The notes: generated by a model from the sequence alone, not told the origin. A stretch of DNA of 47,445 nt from Bacteroidia bacterium (GCA_030433135.1 JAUILF010000007.1:1-47445), one strand, 5' to 3'. Shown: positions 28,038 through 36,648, counted from the first letter of the stretch. Made by a program: numbers and translations.

Positions 28038-28475
28038 ACCCGAACTATACATTAGGCCTTTCTTTGACGTACTGACGTACTGACGAATCGCTACGCGATT
28101 GTCAGCATTCCTTCGCGATTGTTAGTACTGACGGCCTACGGCGTCACTAGGCACACTCACTGACGATTCTTCGGATGTCAGCACTACGCACACCCACACC
28201 CCACACGCACACTCACAATTACTGATGATTCTTAGGATGTCAGCGCTACGCACACCCACCCTTACTGACGATTCTTCGGATGTCAGCACTACGCACACTC
28301 ACCCTTACTGACGATCCTTGGGATGTCAGCGCTACGCACACCACACCTACTGAGGATCCTTCGGATGTCAGCACAGGCACACCCACACCCACACTCACAC
28401 TCACACTCAAGTTGTGGATATCTTTTAAAAAGTGGAAGTATTAACCGTTGAAACAAACAGTATATTCGCTGTATT
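28038..28475. repeat. Tandem hairpin repeat block (about 43-bp units)
   Basis: A 438-bp non-coding stretch with at least seven hairpins at 28080-28105, 28128-28145, 28160-28181, 28222-28243, 28265-28286, 28308-28329 and 28350-28371. Most share the design CTGAC, a bulged G, a variable arm, a 3-nt loop (TAC or TTC), the complementary arm, then GTCAG. The last four are spaced 43, 43 and 42 bp apart. Between hairpins lie CTACGCACACCCAC-like linkers, and the block ends in a CACACT/CACACCC-rich tract. The arms vary while pairing is kept (AATCGC/GCGATT, ATCC/GGAT). It separates two genes of the amidoligase cluster and may contain the promoter of the second. Confidence 0.85.
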
Positions 28476-31046
28476 ATGCTCACGAGTTACTTAAAGGATC
28501 ATCAGAAGGATACTCTTACCTTTTTTGATGAAATGGTAAACCCGGATGGGGTAATATGGGAACATTGGAGAAAGCTACTGAACAGCTATGATCAAATGAG
28601 CCTGGATACCATGGTTCGTAAACATCGTGAGGTTCAGCGTTTGTTGCGAGAGAACGGTGTTACCTACAATGTCTATGGTGATCCGGAAGGTATCAATCGA
28701 CCCTGGGATCTTGATCCTATTCCTATGGTCTTTAGTAGTTCTGACTGGCAGCAGATAGAGGATGGACTCTTGCAAAGAGTAGATCTTCTGAATCATATTT
28801 TGCTGGATTTATATGGATCACGAACCTTGCTTCGAGCGAGCAAGATTCCGCTCGAAATGATATACAATCATGGTGGATTTCTGAGGCAGGCAGATAAATT
28901 GCGACTGAAAAGTGATTTGCAACTGATCCATTATTCCGCGGATATGGCCAGGGGGCCGAATGGTCAGATGTGGGTACTGAACGATAGGACTGATGCACCT
29001 TCTGGTGCAGGCTATGCATTGGAAAACCGTGCTGCCATGACCAGGGTTTTTCCAAAACTTATTCGTGAAAACAAGGTGAGAAAGATCTCATCCTACTATC
29101 AGACGTTAAGAGATACTCTTTCTGGTCTGGCACCGATTCATACCGACAACCCCAGGATTGTGATTCTCTCACCCGGGGCTACTAATGAAACCTATTTTGA
29201 GCATGCTTATTTGTCATCCTTTTTGGGATTTACCATGGCTTTTGGCCAGGATTTGACGGTTCGAGATGGTTATGTATGGTTGCGTACGGTGAGAGGACTG
29301 GAAAAAGTGGATGTCATCCTGAGACGTGTAGATGATGTCTATTGCGATCCGCTGGAGTTTAAGGGTGATTCTCAATTAGGTGTGGTGGGTTTGATGGAAG
29401 CAGTTAGACAAAAGAAGGTATCTGTGGTCAATCCCATTGGTTGCAGAATCCTTGAAAACCCGGGACTAATGGCGTTTCTGCCTTCACTCTGTCGGGAGAT
29501 TCTTGGACAGGATCTCATATTACCGTCCGTGGCTACCTGGTGGTGTGGACAGGAGAGGGAGAAAAAGTATGTTCTGGATAATCTTCCCGGTCTGATTATA
29601 AAGAGTATTTACCGGGATCATGAAAATCACTCCGTTGATGGGGCCGGACTTTCCCACACCGAACTGGAGTTTTGGAGAAACAGAATCAGGAAACACCCAT
29701 ATCTGTTTGTTGGCCAGGAACGGGTTCACTTTTCCACAACCCCTTCGTTGGTTGATGGCAACCTGGAGGCCAGGAATGCTTTGTTCAGAAGTTATGTTGC
29801 CGCGAATCTGGAGTCAGAATCTTATGTGGTTATGCCCGGAGGGTTGGCCAGGTCCTCAATTTCTCGTGGATTTTTCAAGGTTTCCAGTCAGATGGGTGGA
29901 ATCAGCAAGGATGCCTGGGTGGTGGGACAAAGTAACGGCAGGGATGGCAAGATCAAGGTCGGAGAAAGTACCGACCAATCTCTGCGCCCCACGCACAACG
30001 TACTTCCCAGCAGGTCGGGCGAAAGTCTTTACTGGCTTGGCCGGTATCTCGAAAGAGTGGTCTATACGTTGAGGTTGATGCGTATTGTGCTGAAAAAATA
30101 TAACGAGTCTGACGGTCAATTCTCAGACGATGAGGACCAGGCACTTCTTATCCTGTTGAAGAGTCTTACCGTATTGACATCGACTTATCCGGGGTTTGTG
30201 GGAGTAAAAACAGACAGGCAAACTGCCAGAGAAAACTTGGCTCATCCGAAGCAAGAACTTGTCTCACTGGCCCTGGATGCGGATCGCCCGGGTACGCTGG
30301 CACATTCATTACAGGCAGTTTTTAGTAACAGTTTCACTGTTCGTGACAGATTGAGTCTTGATACGTGGCGTATTCTGGATAGTATGAAGGAACAATGGAG
30401 TCAACTTGGAAGTGACAGCGATCTTGCTACTATACACAATGCTTTGGACCATTTGATTATCGAGCTAATGGCTTTTAATGGTTTGAGTATTGACAGTATG
30501 ACCAGAGAATCGAGTTGGCAGCTGCTCAATATTGGCAGATACGTGGAATCAGGTGTGTTCTCAGCAAACCTGATGAGATACACATTGGGTGAGAGCAGAA
30601 ATTTGGAGGTGGAAAAAATCCTGATGGATGTTGTGTTACAATGCAATGACAGCCTGATAACCTATCGTTACCGTTATCGTTCTAATCTTCAGTTGGCAGG
30701 AGTCTTGCAATTGCTGATCACTGTAGATGAAAACCCACGTGCTTTACTACATTTTTTACATGAGATTGAAAAACTGGTAAATAACCTGCCCCGTGGTGAT
30801 CAGGGCTCCACCTTTGTTGCCTTGCAAAAGAAGATTCTCGAGTGCAGGATGATTATCCAGCTTTGCGATATTGAGACTCTCACTCGATCAGAACCCAAAA
30901 ATCATGTACGCGAGGCATTGGATGACCTCCTGTATAAGGTTGCAAACCTTTTAGGTAATACTTCGGATCTTATTGTCGAAAACTATTTTAGCCATACTTT
31001 GAATCAATATAGTTTTGTTCAAAGCCAAAGATTACCCAATATATGA
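28476..31046 (+). CDS. Circularly permuted ATP-grasp fused to an alpha-E domain
   Basis: Cytoplasmic fusion protein of 856 residues. The first half (about 1-480) is a type 2 circularly permuted ATP-grasp (DUF404/407): VTYNVYGDPEGINRPWDLDPIP near the N-terminus, APSGAGYALENR, VILSPGATNETYFEH and a conserved lysine K376 in GLIIKS. The second half (about 520-840) is the helical alpha-E domain (DUF403), opening with SRSGESLYWLGRYLERVVYTLRLMR. Such ATP-grasps are predicted to ligate amino acids or modify peptides. The glycine-rich loop after K376 differs from the stand-alone paralogue at 33899-35332. The metallopeptidase gene starts in the stop codon (ATGA overlap), implying translational coupling. 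Confidence 0.92.
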   Translation: MLTSYLKDHQKDTLTFFDEMVNPDGVIWEHWRKLLNSYDQMSLDTMVRKHREVQRLLRENGVTYNVYGDPEGINRPWDLDPIPMVFSSSDWQQIEDGLLQRVDLLNHILLDLYGSRTLLRASKIPLEMIYNHGGFLRQADKLRLKSDLQLIHYSADMARGPNGQMWVLNDRTDAPSGAGYALENRAAMTRVFPKLIRENKVRKISSYYQTLRDTLSGLAPIHTDNPRIVILSPGATNETYFEHAYLSSFLGFTMAFGQDLTVRDGYVWLRTVRGLEKVDVILRRVDDVYCDPLEFKGDSQLGVVGLMEAVRQKKVSVVNPIGCRILENPGLMAFLPSLCREILGQDLILPSVATWWCGQEREKKYVLDNLPGLIIKSIYRDHENHSVDGAGLSHTELEFWRNRIRKHPYLFVGQERVHFSTTPSLVDGNLEARNALFRSYVAANLESESYVVMPGGLARSSISRGFFKVSSQMGGISKDAWVVGQSNGRDGKIKVGESTDQSLRPTHNVLPSRSGESLYWLGRYLERVVYTLRLMRIVLKKYNESDGQFSDDEDQALLILLKSLTVLTSTYPGFVGVKTDRQTARENLAHPKQELVSLALDADRPGTLAHSLQAVFSNSFTVRDRLSLDTWRILDSMKEQWSQLGSDSDLATIHNALDHLIIELMAFNGLSIDSMTRESSWQLLNIGRYVESGVFSANLMRYTLGESRNLEVEKILMDVVLQCNDSLITYRYRYRSNLQLAGVLQLLITVDENPRALLHFLHEIEKLVNNLPRGDQGSTFVALQKKILECRMIIQLCDIETLTRSEPKNHVREALDDLLYKVANLLGNTSDLIVENYFSHTLNQYSFVQSQRLPNI

Positions 31047-31975
31047 TCTTCTGCCACGCACAACAATTGGGCGTTATGATATCGTCATATATCAAAGAGA
31101 GTATGTTGATTTTTACCTGCTGCCTGGTGGCTAATGTCGGTACCAGCCAGGTTGTTTTTCCATCTGATCCGGGTGAGGCTGAGTTTATTACACAGGATAT
31201 TGGCAGATTTTGGATGGCTTTTGATGAGCTTCATCTGGGTGGAAACCCTTTCAGAGAATACCTGGATAACGGTAGTATCGGGTTAAAAGATTTCATCCCA
31301 AACCGGATTGAAAGTGCGAGAAACCTGAAGAAAGTCGTGAAAAAAAATGTGGCCCATTATGAAAAGATAAGGGAGCATTCACTTATGGTTGATCAGTTTG
31401 TCCCTGATATCAAACAGGCCTACCAGTCTTTCAAGACATTATATGAAGAGGCAGTTTTTCCCCCTACTTATTTTGTGGTGGGTGCCATGAACTCCGGAGG
31501 GACATCTACCTCAAATGGTCTGATCATAGGAGTGGAGCTTCAGGATAAAATAGAGAATGTTCCGTTTATTGTTGCTCACGAATTAATTCACTTTAATCAG
31601 CATTATCCGATCAAGAGATACACTTTGTTGGAGCAAAGTATTAAGGAAGGCAGTGCTGACTTTATAGGTGAAATAATATCGGGAAGGAATATTAATGAAC
31701 TTGCATTTAACTACGGAAATAATCATGAAGAAGAATTATGCAGGGAATTTGTTGAAATAATGGACGGTCACAATTTTCATGGTTGGCTTTATGGCAGTAG
31801 AGGAAAAAAAGAAGGCAGACCTAATGATCTGGGCTACTGGATTGGATATAGAATTTGTGCTGCTTATTACCAAAAGGCTACAGACAAGAAGCAAGCCCTG
31901 ATCGATATTTTAACGATTTCCGATTTTTCAAATTTCCTGGATCAGAGTGGTTATCTGGCAAACTTTCTGAATTAG
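31043..31975 (+). CDS. Secreted HExxH metallopeptidase in the amidoligase cluster
   Basis: Protein of 310 residues that I cannot assign to a named family. It resembles the loosely defined GldB/DUF2268 type of predicted zinc peptidases. H179-E-L-I-H183 in VAHELIHFNQ is a zinc-binding HExxH motif, and E202 in KEGSADFIGE is a plausible third ligand, as in gluzincins. The ATG at 31043 overlaps the previous stop (ATGA). A second ATG at 31076 would give a neater signal peptide (ESMLIFTCCLVANVGTSQ), so the start is uncertain. Export to the periplasm is likely. Its place between the ATP-grasp/alpha-E gene and a transglutaminase gene suggests it processes or controls the product of the cluster; this is inference. 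Confidence 0.75.
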   Translation: MIFCHAQQLGVMISSYIKESMLIFTCCLVANVGTSQVVFPSDPGEAEFITQDIGRFWMAFDELHLGGNPFREYLDNGSIGLKDFIPNRIESARNLKKVVKKNVAHYEKIREHSLMVDQFVPDIKQAYQSFKTLYEEAVFPPTYFVVGAMNSGGTSTSNGLIIGVELQDKIENVPFIVAHELIHFNQHYPIKRYTLLEQSIKEGSADFIGEIISGRNINELAFNYGNNHEEELCREFVEIMDGHNFHGWLYGSRGKKEGRPNDLGYWIGYRICAAYYQKATDKKQALIDILTISDFSNFLDQSGYLANFLN

Positions 31976-31990
31976 ATATATTTAACAGCC

Positions 31991-32887
31991 GTGAAGTACA
32001 AGGTTACACATATTACTAAGTATCGCTACGAATTTCCGGCTACACTATGCCATAATCTGATTTGCCAGGGCCCGGGAAATCACCCCTTTCAGAAAGTACT
32101 ACAATACCAATGTTCTATAGATCCCGAGCCACATTTGCGGCAGACCCGTCAGGATTTTTTCGACAATCAAATCGTTTATTTTTCTATTGAGCGCAGTCAC
32201 TCTCAGCTACAGGTCAAGGTTAATAGTGAGGTGGAATTATCTAAGCCGGACTGGATGGATATTAATCCGGAAGAAACCAAGCCATGGGAGGAAGTGGTAG
32301 ATTGGCTACATACTACCAAAGCCATGAATGACACAAGGCAATTTTATCTCGAGTCTCCCCATGTTTCTTTTCACGATGAAATCAAGGCCTTTGCCCTGGA
32401 GTCTTTTTCACCAGGGCGTCCGATAATGGCTGCTGCCTGGGATCTTACTGAGAGGTTGTATAAAGAGTTTGACTTTACGCCCGGCTTTACAGAAATCAGT
32501 ACACCGGTTGGGACTGTCTTTAAATACCGAAAAGGAGTATGTCAGGATTTTGCTCATCTGGCACTTTCGTGTCTGCGATCCTTAGGCTTGAGTGCCCGCT
32601 ATATCAGTGGATACATCGAGACTATTCCACCGCCGGGTAAACCCAAGCTCGTTGGTGCCGATGCCTCTCATGCTTGGATAGCACTTTTCGTTCCCGACCT
32701 GGGGTGGGTTGAATACGATGCAACCAATAAATTATTAGTGAGCGATCAGCACATTCGTGTTGCCTATGGCCGTGATTTTTCAGATGTTGTCCCATTGAAA
32801 GGAATCGTATATAGCGGCGGAGAACAAGAGATGAAGGTGAGTGTCGATGTGAAGAGACTACTTTCAAATGGCACAACCGCTGACTGA
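31991..32887 (+). CDS. Transglutaminase-like protein with bacterial N-terminal domain
   Basis: Protein of 298 residues starting at a GTG. MKYKVTHITKYRYEFP opens a bacterial transglutaminase N-terminal domain, and the papain-like core carries the triad C174 (RKGVCQDFAHLAL), H217 (DASHAWIALF) and D233 (WVEYDATN). It lacks the DUF2126 part of the larger paralogue at 24699-28037, so this cluster encodes two different transglutaminase types. It starts 16 bp after the metallopeptidase stop, in the same operon. The next gene is convergent with a 9-bp gap, so the two halves of the cluster meet here. Proteolytic or transfer activity is possible; no substrate is known. Confidence 0.92.
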   Translation: MKYKVTHITKYRYEFPATLCHNLICQGPGNHPFQKVLQYQCSIDPEPHLRQTRQDFFDNQIVYFSIERSHSQLQVKVNSEVELSKPDWMDINPEETKPWEEVVDWLHTTKAMNDTRQFYLESPHVSFHDEIKAFALESFSPGRPIMAAAWDLTERLYKEFDFTPGFTEISTPVGTVFKYRKGVCQDFAHLALSCLRSLGLSARYISGYIETIPPPGKPKLVGADASHAWIALFVPDLGWVEYDATNKLLVSDQHIRVAYGRDFSDVVPLKGIVYSGGEQEMKVSVDVKRLLSNGTTAD

Positions 32888-32896
32888 TATTCTATC

Positions 32897-33877
32897 TTAT
32901 TCTGAAGTCTGTTCCTGATATTGATCCTGAGACATTTCGTGATGAAAAAATGTTTCCTGAATCGCGTCATTGACTTCATTAATATGTTTTTGCAGGTCAT
33001 CGATGAATTCGTGCAGGCCCTGTCCAATCACCTCATCAATCCGTTTGTATTCAAGATGTGACTTCAGGCTGCCCAACGTTCTTTCAGCCTCATTACTGTA
33101 GCCCATACGATTTCCGGAAATATCATGTAATGCCGTCTGTGCCTGTGTAAGACAGTGCAGTACGGATCTGGCAAAATATCGGTCGAGGATAAGAAATTCG
33201 GCAATATCATTAGTTTTGATGGTACCATATACTTTACGGTACATGTCATACGCACTGACAGATTTTAAGAGGGATCCCCATTGGACCAGATCTATGGTTG
33301 AACCCACAGCCCTGGTATGAGGTAATAGTATATGATATTTTACATCCAGTACCCGCAATGTCTTGTCGGCTCGTTCGAGGTACTGACCAATGGCACGAAA
33401 ATTCCAGCCTTCGTTACGGGAAATAGTGGAATCAAAAATACCATACAGTAGTTGACACCCCCGTTTGACCTCATTAAAAAATGTTCGAGGATCGTTTTCG
33501 AGTACATTTTCTATATCTCTCTCTTCTTTGATATAATAGTACAGGTTATTGATTTGTTCCCAGAGCTCCTTGGTTATCTCTGGCCGAATCTGTCTTGCAT
33601 TTTCACGGGCTTTTATGATGCAGTTGCGAATGGAGTTTGGGTTTTCCAGGTCAAAACTGAGAAAGGAAACTACATTGGTCTTATTGACCTGACCGTAATG
33701 TTCCTGGTATAATTCGTAATCACCAGTCGTAATAATTAATGGTTCCCATTGCTCTGGTGTTCCCGGAGCCATTTCCAGAGATAAATTGTAATTGACATCG
33801 ATAAACCGTGCATAGTTTTCGGCCCTCTCGATATACCGGCTCATCCAATAAATGGAATTTGCGGTTCTACTCAGCAT
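32897..33877 (-). CDS. Alpha-E domain protein (DUF403)
   Basis: All-helical cytoplasmic protein of 326 residues, a stand-alone version of the alpha-E domain fused to ATP-grasp in the gene at 28476-31046. The typical opening LSRTANSIYWMSRYIERAENYARF is present, and the second half repeats the pattern with FRAIGQYLERADKTLRVLD. Alpha-E proteins almost always sit beside circularly permuted ATP-grasp genes and are thought to form part of the same complex, but their biochemistry is unknown. It lies 21 bp downstream of the stand-alone ATP-grasp gene and converges on the transglutaminase gene. Confidence 0.92.
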   Translation of the reverse strand: MLSRTANSIYWMSRYIERAENYARFIDVNYNLSLEMAPGTPEQWEPLIITTGDYELYQEHYGQVNKTNVVSFLSFDLENPNSIRNCIIKARENARQIRPEITKELWEQINNLYYYIKEERDIENVLENDPRTFFNEVKRGCQLLYGIFDSTISRNEGWNFRAIGQYLERADKTLRVLDVKYHILLPHTRAVGSTIDLVQWGSLLKSVSAYDMYRKVYGTIKTNDIAEFLILDRYFARSVLHCLTQAQTALHDISGNRMGYSNEAERTLGSLKSHLEYKRIDEVIGQGLHEFIDDLQKHINEVNDAIQETFFHHEMSQDQYQEQTSE

Positions 33878-33898
33878 TTAAGTTTGTTTTTCTTTTTG

Positions 33899-35332
33899 TT
33901 AATAAAGTACCCAGGTATCCTTGCTTCCTCCTCCCTGAGAAGAGTTAACTACCAGGGATCCTTTCTTTAACGCCACCCGGGTCAGCGCTCCTGGTATAAT
34001 TTTGATGTCTTCACCAAAGAGGATATAGGGACGAAGGTCAACATGTCTTCCCTCCGGTTGTCCATCTATCATGGTTGGCACTCTGGAAAGAGAAATGGTT
34101 GGCTGGGCAATATATTTATGGGGCTGATCCAGGATTTTTTGTTTGAATTCATTTTGTTCTTCCCTGGTGGATTTTGGACCTATTAACATTCCATAGCCAC
34201 CTGATCCATCAGTTTTCTTTACCACCAATTGGTCAATGTTGTCGAGTACGTATTGTTTTTCGTCTTCTCTGGAACACAGGTATGTGTCGACATTTTTGAG
34301 AATAATATCCTCATTCAGATAATATTTGATGATATCGGGTACATAAGCATAAATGGCTTTATCATCCGCAACGCCATTGCCAGGTGCATTGGCCAGGGCT
34401 ACATTGCCTTTACTGTATGCATCAAAAATACCGGGTACACCCAACAATGAATCCTTCCGAAAAGTAAGTGGGTCCAGAAAGTCATCATCAATTCTCCGGT
34501 ATATCACATCGACTCTCTCTAGTCCCCGGATTGTCTTCATAAATACAAATCCGTCCTTGACCAGCAAATCACTTCCTTCCACCAGCTCTACGGCCATTTG
34601 CTGTGCTAAATATGAATGCTCAAAGTAAGCCGAGTTATAAATGCCTGGAGTTAGTACAGCTATAGTGGGTGATGTTAAATCTGAAAGGTGGGCAAGTGTC
34701 TTGCGCAATTCCATGGCATAATCGGTGACCGGCCTTACGCGCAGTTGTTCAAAAACATCCGGGAATGTTCTTTTCAGAATTTCCCTGTTTTCCAGCATAT
34801 AAGATACTCCCGATGGACATCTGAGATTATCCTCCAAAACTCTAAATTCACCATTAGCATCCCTGATCAGGTCTGTGCCAATAATGTGACACCAGATTTT
34901 TCGAGGCACATCTAGACCAACGCATTGTTTCAAAAAAGATGGACAGTCCAGGATCAGGTGCTCGGGAATAATCTTGTCTTTGAGGATCTTTTGATCATGA
35001 TAGATGTCTTCCAGAAATAAATTAAGTGCATAAATCCTTTGCCGGAGGCCTCGTTCCATCATGCTCCATTCTTCACCTGTAATAATTCGCGGAACAAGGT
35101 CCAGTGGCAAGATCCTTTCAATACCCTGATCGTCACTGTAAACGTTGAATGTCATACCGATCGATCTTTGAGCCCTGTCACTGGCGTATTGAAGTTGTTT
35201 CATGCGTTCACGACTCATGGCTTCAAACTTCTTTCTGAGAAGTTGAAACCCGGGTCTTACCTGCCCAGAAGTATCAAACATTTCATCATAAAATGTCTCT
35301 ACTTCGTAATGCGAGAAATCAATGCTCGACAT
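33899..35332 (-). CDS. Stand-alone circularly permuted ATP-grasp protein
   Basis: Predicted amidoligase of 477 residues (DUF404/407, CP-ATP-grasp type 2). TFNVYSDDQGIERILPLD (61-78), the acidic E167-D168-N169 followed by RCPSGVSYMLENR, VLTPGIYNSAYFEHSYLA (226-243) and VDVIYRRIDDDFLDPL are family signatures. The nucleotide-binding lysine and glycine loop are intact: VVKKTDGSGGYGM (370-382). This contrasts with the fused paralogue on the opposite strand. It heads a two-gene operon with alpha-E. The 323-bp region upstream contains only a doubtful small ORF. Family knowledge predicts ATP-dependent peptide-bond formation with an unknown acceptor. Confidence 0.93.
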   Translation of the reverse strand: MSSIDFSHYEVETFYDEMFDTSGQVRPGFQLLRKKFEAMSRERMKQLQYASDRAQRSIGMTFNVYSDDQGIERILPLDLVPRIITGEEWSMMERGLRQRIYALNLFLEDIYHDQKILKDKIIPEHLILDCPSFLKQCVGLDVPRKIWCHIIGTDLIRDANGEFRVLEDNLRCPSGVSYMLENREILKRTFPDVFEQLRVRPVTDYAMELRKTLAHLSDLTSPTIAVLTPGIYNSAYFEHSYLAQQMAVELVEGSDLLVKDGFVFMKTIRGLERVDVIYRRIDDDFLDPLTFRKDSLLGVPGIFDAYSKGNVALANAPGNGVADDKAIYAYVPDIIKYYLNEDIILKNVDTYLCSREDEKQYVLDNIDQLVVKKTDGSGGYGMLIGPKSTREEQNEFKQKILDQPHKYIAQPTISLSRVPTMIDGQPEGRHVDLRPYILFGEDIKIIPGALTRVALKKGSLVVNSSQGGGSKDTWVLY

Positions 35333-35655
35333 ATATATTTTCCTGGATTTTTGTTCAATTAAGGAATTGGATACTCTTATCTATATCGGACTGACTTATC
35401 CGATCATCACCACTTCTTAATATAGACATTTTTTGCAGAAGAGTCAGTTCGATCACTTTCTAAATGACTTCTGGAGGCCATGGAAGATGGGTTGGGTTTC
35501 AAGATTGAAGATGGCTGTTTCCGGGCAGATGAAGTCGGCTTTGACACTCGGCCTTCAGGGCTAATCAGTGCGATTTTTGTGATATTACTTGTTTGGAAAT
35601 CACATTTTTTCCTCAAAAAGTGATACCAGGCAATAGTGGAACCCGGCGTGGAAGT
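35333..35655. other. Intergenic region with only doubtful small ORFs
   Basis: A 323-bp stretch between the ATP-grasp gene and the di-haem peroxidase gene. The minus strand is open for 69 codons (35407-35616), giving a Ser/Lys-rich peptide. The plus strand is open for about 47 codons from an ATG at 35480, ending in a hydrophobic stretch (SAIFVILLVW). Neither has a recognisable domain. The promoter of the ATP-grasp/alpha-E operon should lie here, but no TAnnTTTG box was found. Confidence 0.35.
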
Positions 35656-36648
35656 TCATAATTCGGCCAGGTAAATAGAGTCCGTCAAACCCTGTAAAAA
35701 GGAGATCAATTGCTTTTCTTCCTCCTCACTCAATATAAAGGACTTCAATTTGTCACTTTGCGTAGTTGTTGGATCCTGTCCTGCTTTCTGGTAATGAGTA
35801 AGTACCTCCTCCAGAGTCTGGAGGCTGCCATCATGCATATAGGGTGCTGTAATGGCAATATTTCTGAGACTGGGCACGCGAAATTTTCCCAAATCGACCG
35901 AATCAAGGGTGATGAGTGACCTGCCCGGATCTTCATATACCTGGTAGAGTCCATTGTTTTCAAACTGATTGTTGGTCAGGTTAAATCCGGAATGACAAGA
36001 CGTGCAGTTTAGTCTTTCACTTCTGAAGAGCTCCAACCCTTTCTGTGCGCCAGGAGATAGTGCTGTGGAATCCCCCTGCATGAAATGATCGTATGGTGAG
36101 TCGCTACTGATCAGTGTACGCACAAAACTAGCCAGAGAACGGGTAATTACGTATGCATCAAGATTTCTACCATAGGCAGTCATGGCCATCTTCTGATAAT
36201 GTCTATCTTTTTCCAGCCGCTTCACCAGTTTTTGAATTGGTATGCCCATCTCATTTTCATCTTCAATCGGAACCAGTGGTTGTAGTTCGAGACTGCGGAC
36301 TCCACCATCTTTGTTGATCAGGTCCAGATAAGCTGCGTTGAGTATGGAAGGTGAGTTCCGATTTCCCATTCGGCCATGAATTCCGGGAGAGATCGCTTTC
36401 CCATCAGTAAAAGCAAGCTCCGGAAGGTGGCAACTGCGACAGGAAATACTGCTGTCCAGCGAGAGGGATTTGTCAAAAAACAATCTTTGGCCCAATTCCA
36501 CCCTTGCCGTGGTGGGTACATTATCTTCCGGAATCTTCATTTCCGGAAAATAATCAGGAACTTTAATCTCAAATGAGGGCTCCTGGCAACCGGGCCATAT
36601 GATCAGTATGATACCGAATATTGTCAGCCAACTATGCATATTGCTCAC
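35656..36648 (-). CDS. Di-haem cytochrome c peroxidase/MauG-like lipoprotein
   Basis: Periplasmic or outer-membrane-attached enzyme of 330 residues in the bacterial cytochrome c peroxidase/MauG superfamily. A lipoprotein-type signal ends at C21 (IIWPGCQEP). Two haem motifs are present: C70-C73-H74 (SCRSCH) and C215-C218-H219 (NCTSCHSG). ITAPYMHDGSL provides the usual second-half signature. The FWDGR motif between the haem domains is changed to NKDGG (K113 where tryptophan is expected). The start overlaps the stop of the MbnP-like gene by 4 bp (GTGA); an ATG three codons later is also possible. This pairing with MbnP-like genes recalls MbnH, which oxidises a tryptophan of MbnP; the role here is inferred. 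Confidence 0.88.
   Translation of the reverse strand: MSNMHSWLTIFGIILIIWPGCQEPSFEIKVPDYFPEMKIPEDNVPTTARVELGQRLFFDKSLSLDSSISCRSCHLPELAFTDGKAISPGIHGRMGNRNSPSILNAAYLDLINKDGGVRSLELQPLVPIEDENEMGIPIQKLVKRLEKDRHYQKMAMTAYGRNLDAYVITRSLASFVRTLISSDSPYDHFMQGDSTALSPGAQKGLELFRSERLNCTSCHSGFNLTNNQFENNGLYQVYEDPGRSLITLDSVDLGKFRVPSLRNIAITAPYMHDGSLQTLEEVLTHYQKAGQDPTTTQSDKLKSFILSEEEEKQLISFLQGLTDSIYLAEL

Noticed and set aside
28080-28371. Possible CRISPR array
   Set aside because: Hairpin and linker are both conserved between units, the linkers are low-complexity CA-rich sequence rather than diverse spacers, and no cas genes are present.
28289-28483. Minus-strand ORF with Cys-rich CECECGCGCACA stretch
   Set aside because: It is the translation of the CACACT/CACACCC tandem tract and the hairpin repeats, not a metal-binding protein.
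24699-35332. Anbu/proteasome-like peptidase in the amidoligase cluster
   Set aside because: No such gene is encoded anywhere in the window; the peptidase present is of the HExxH type.
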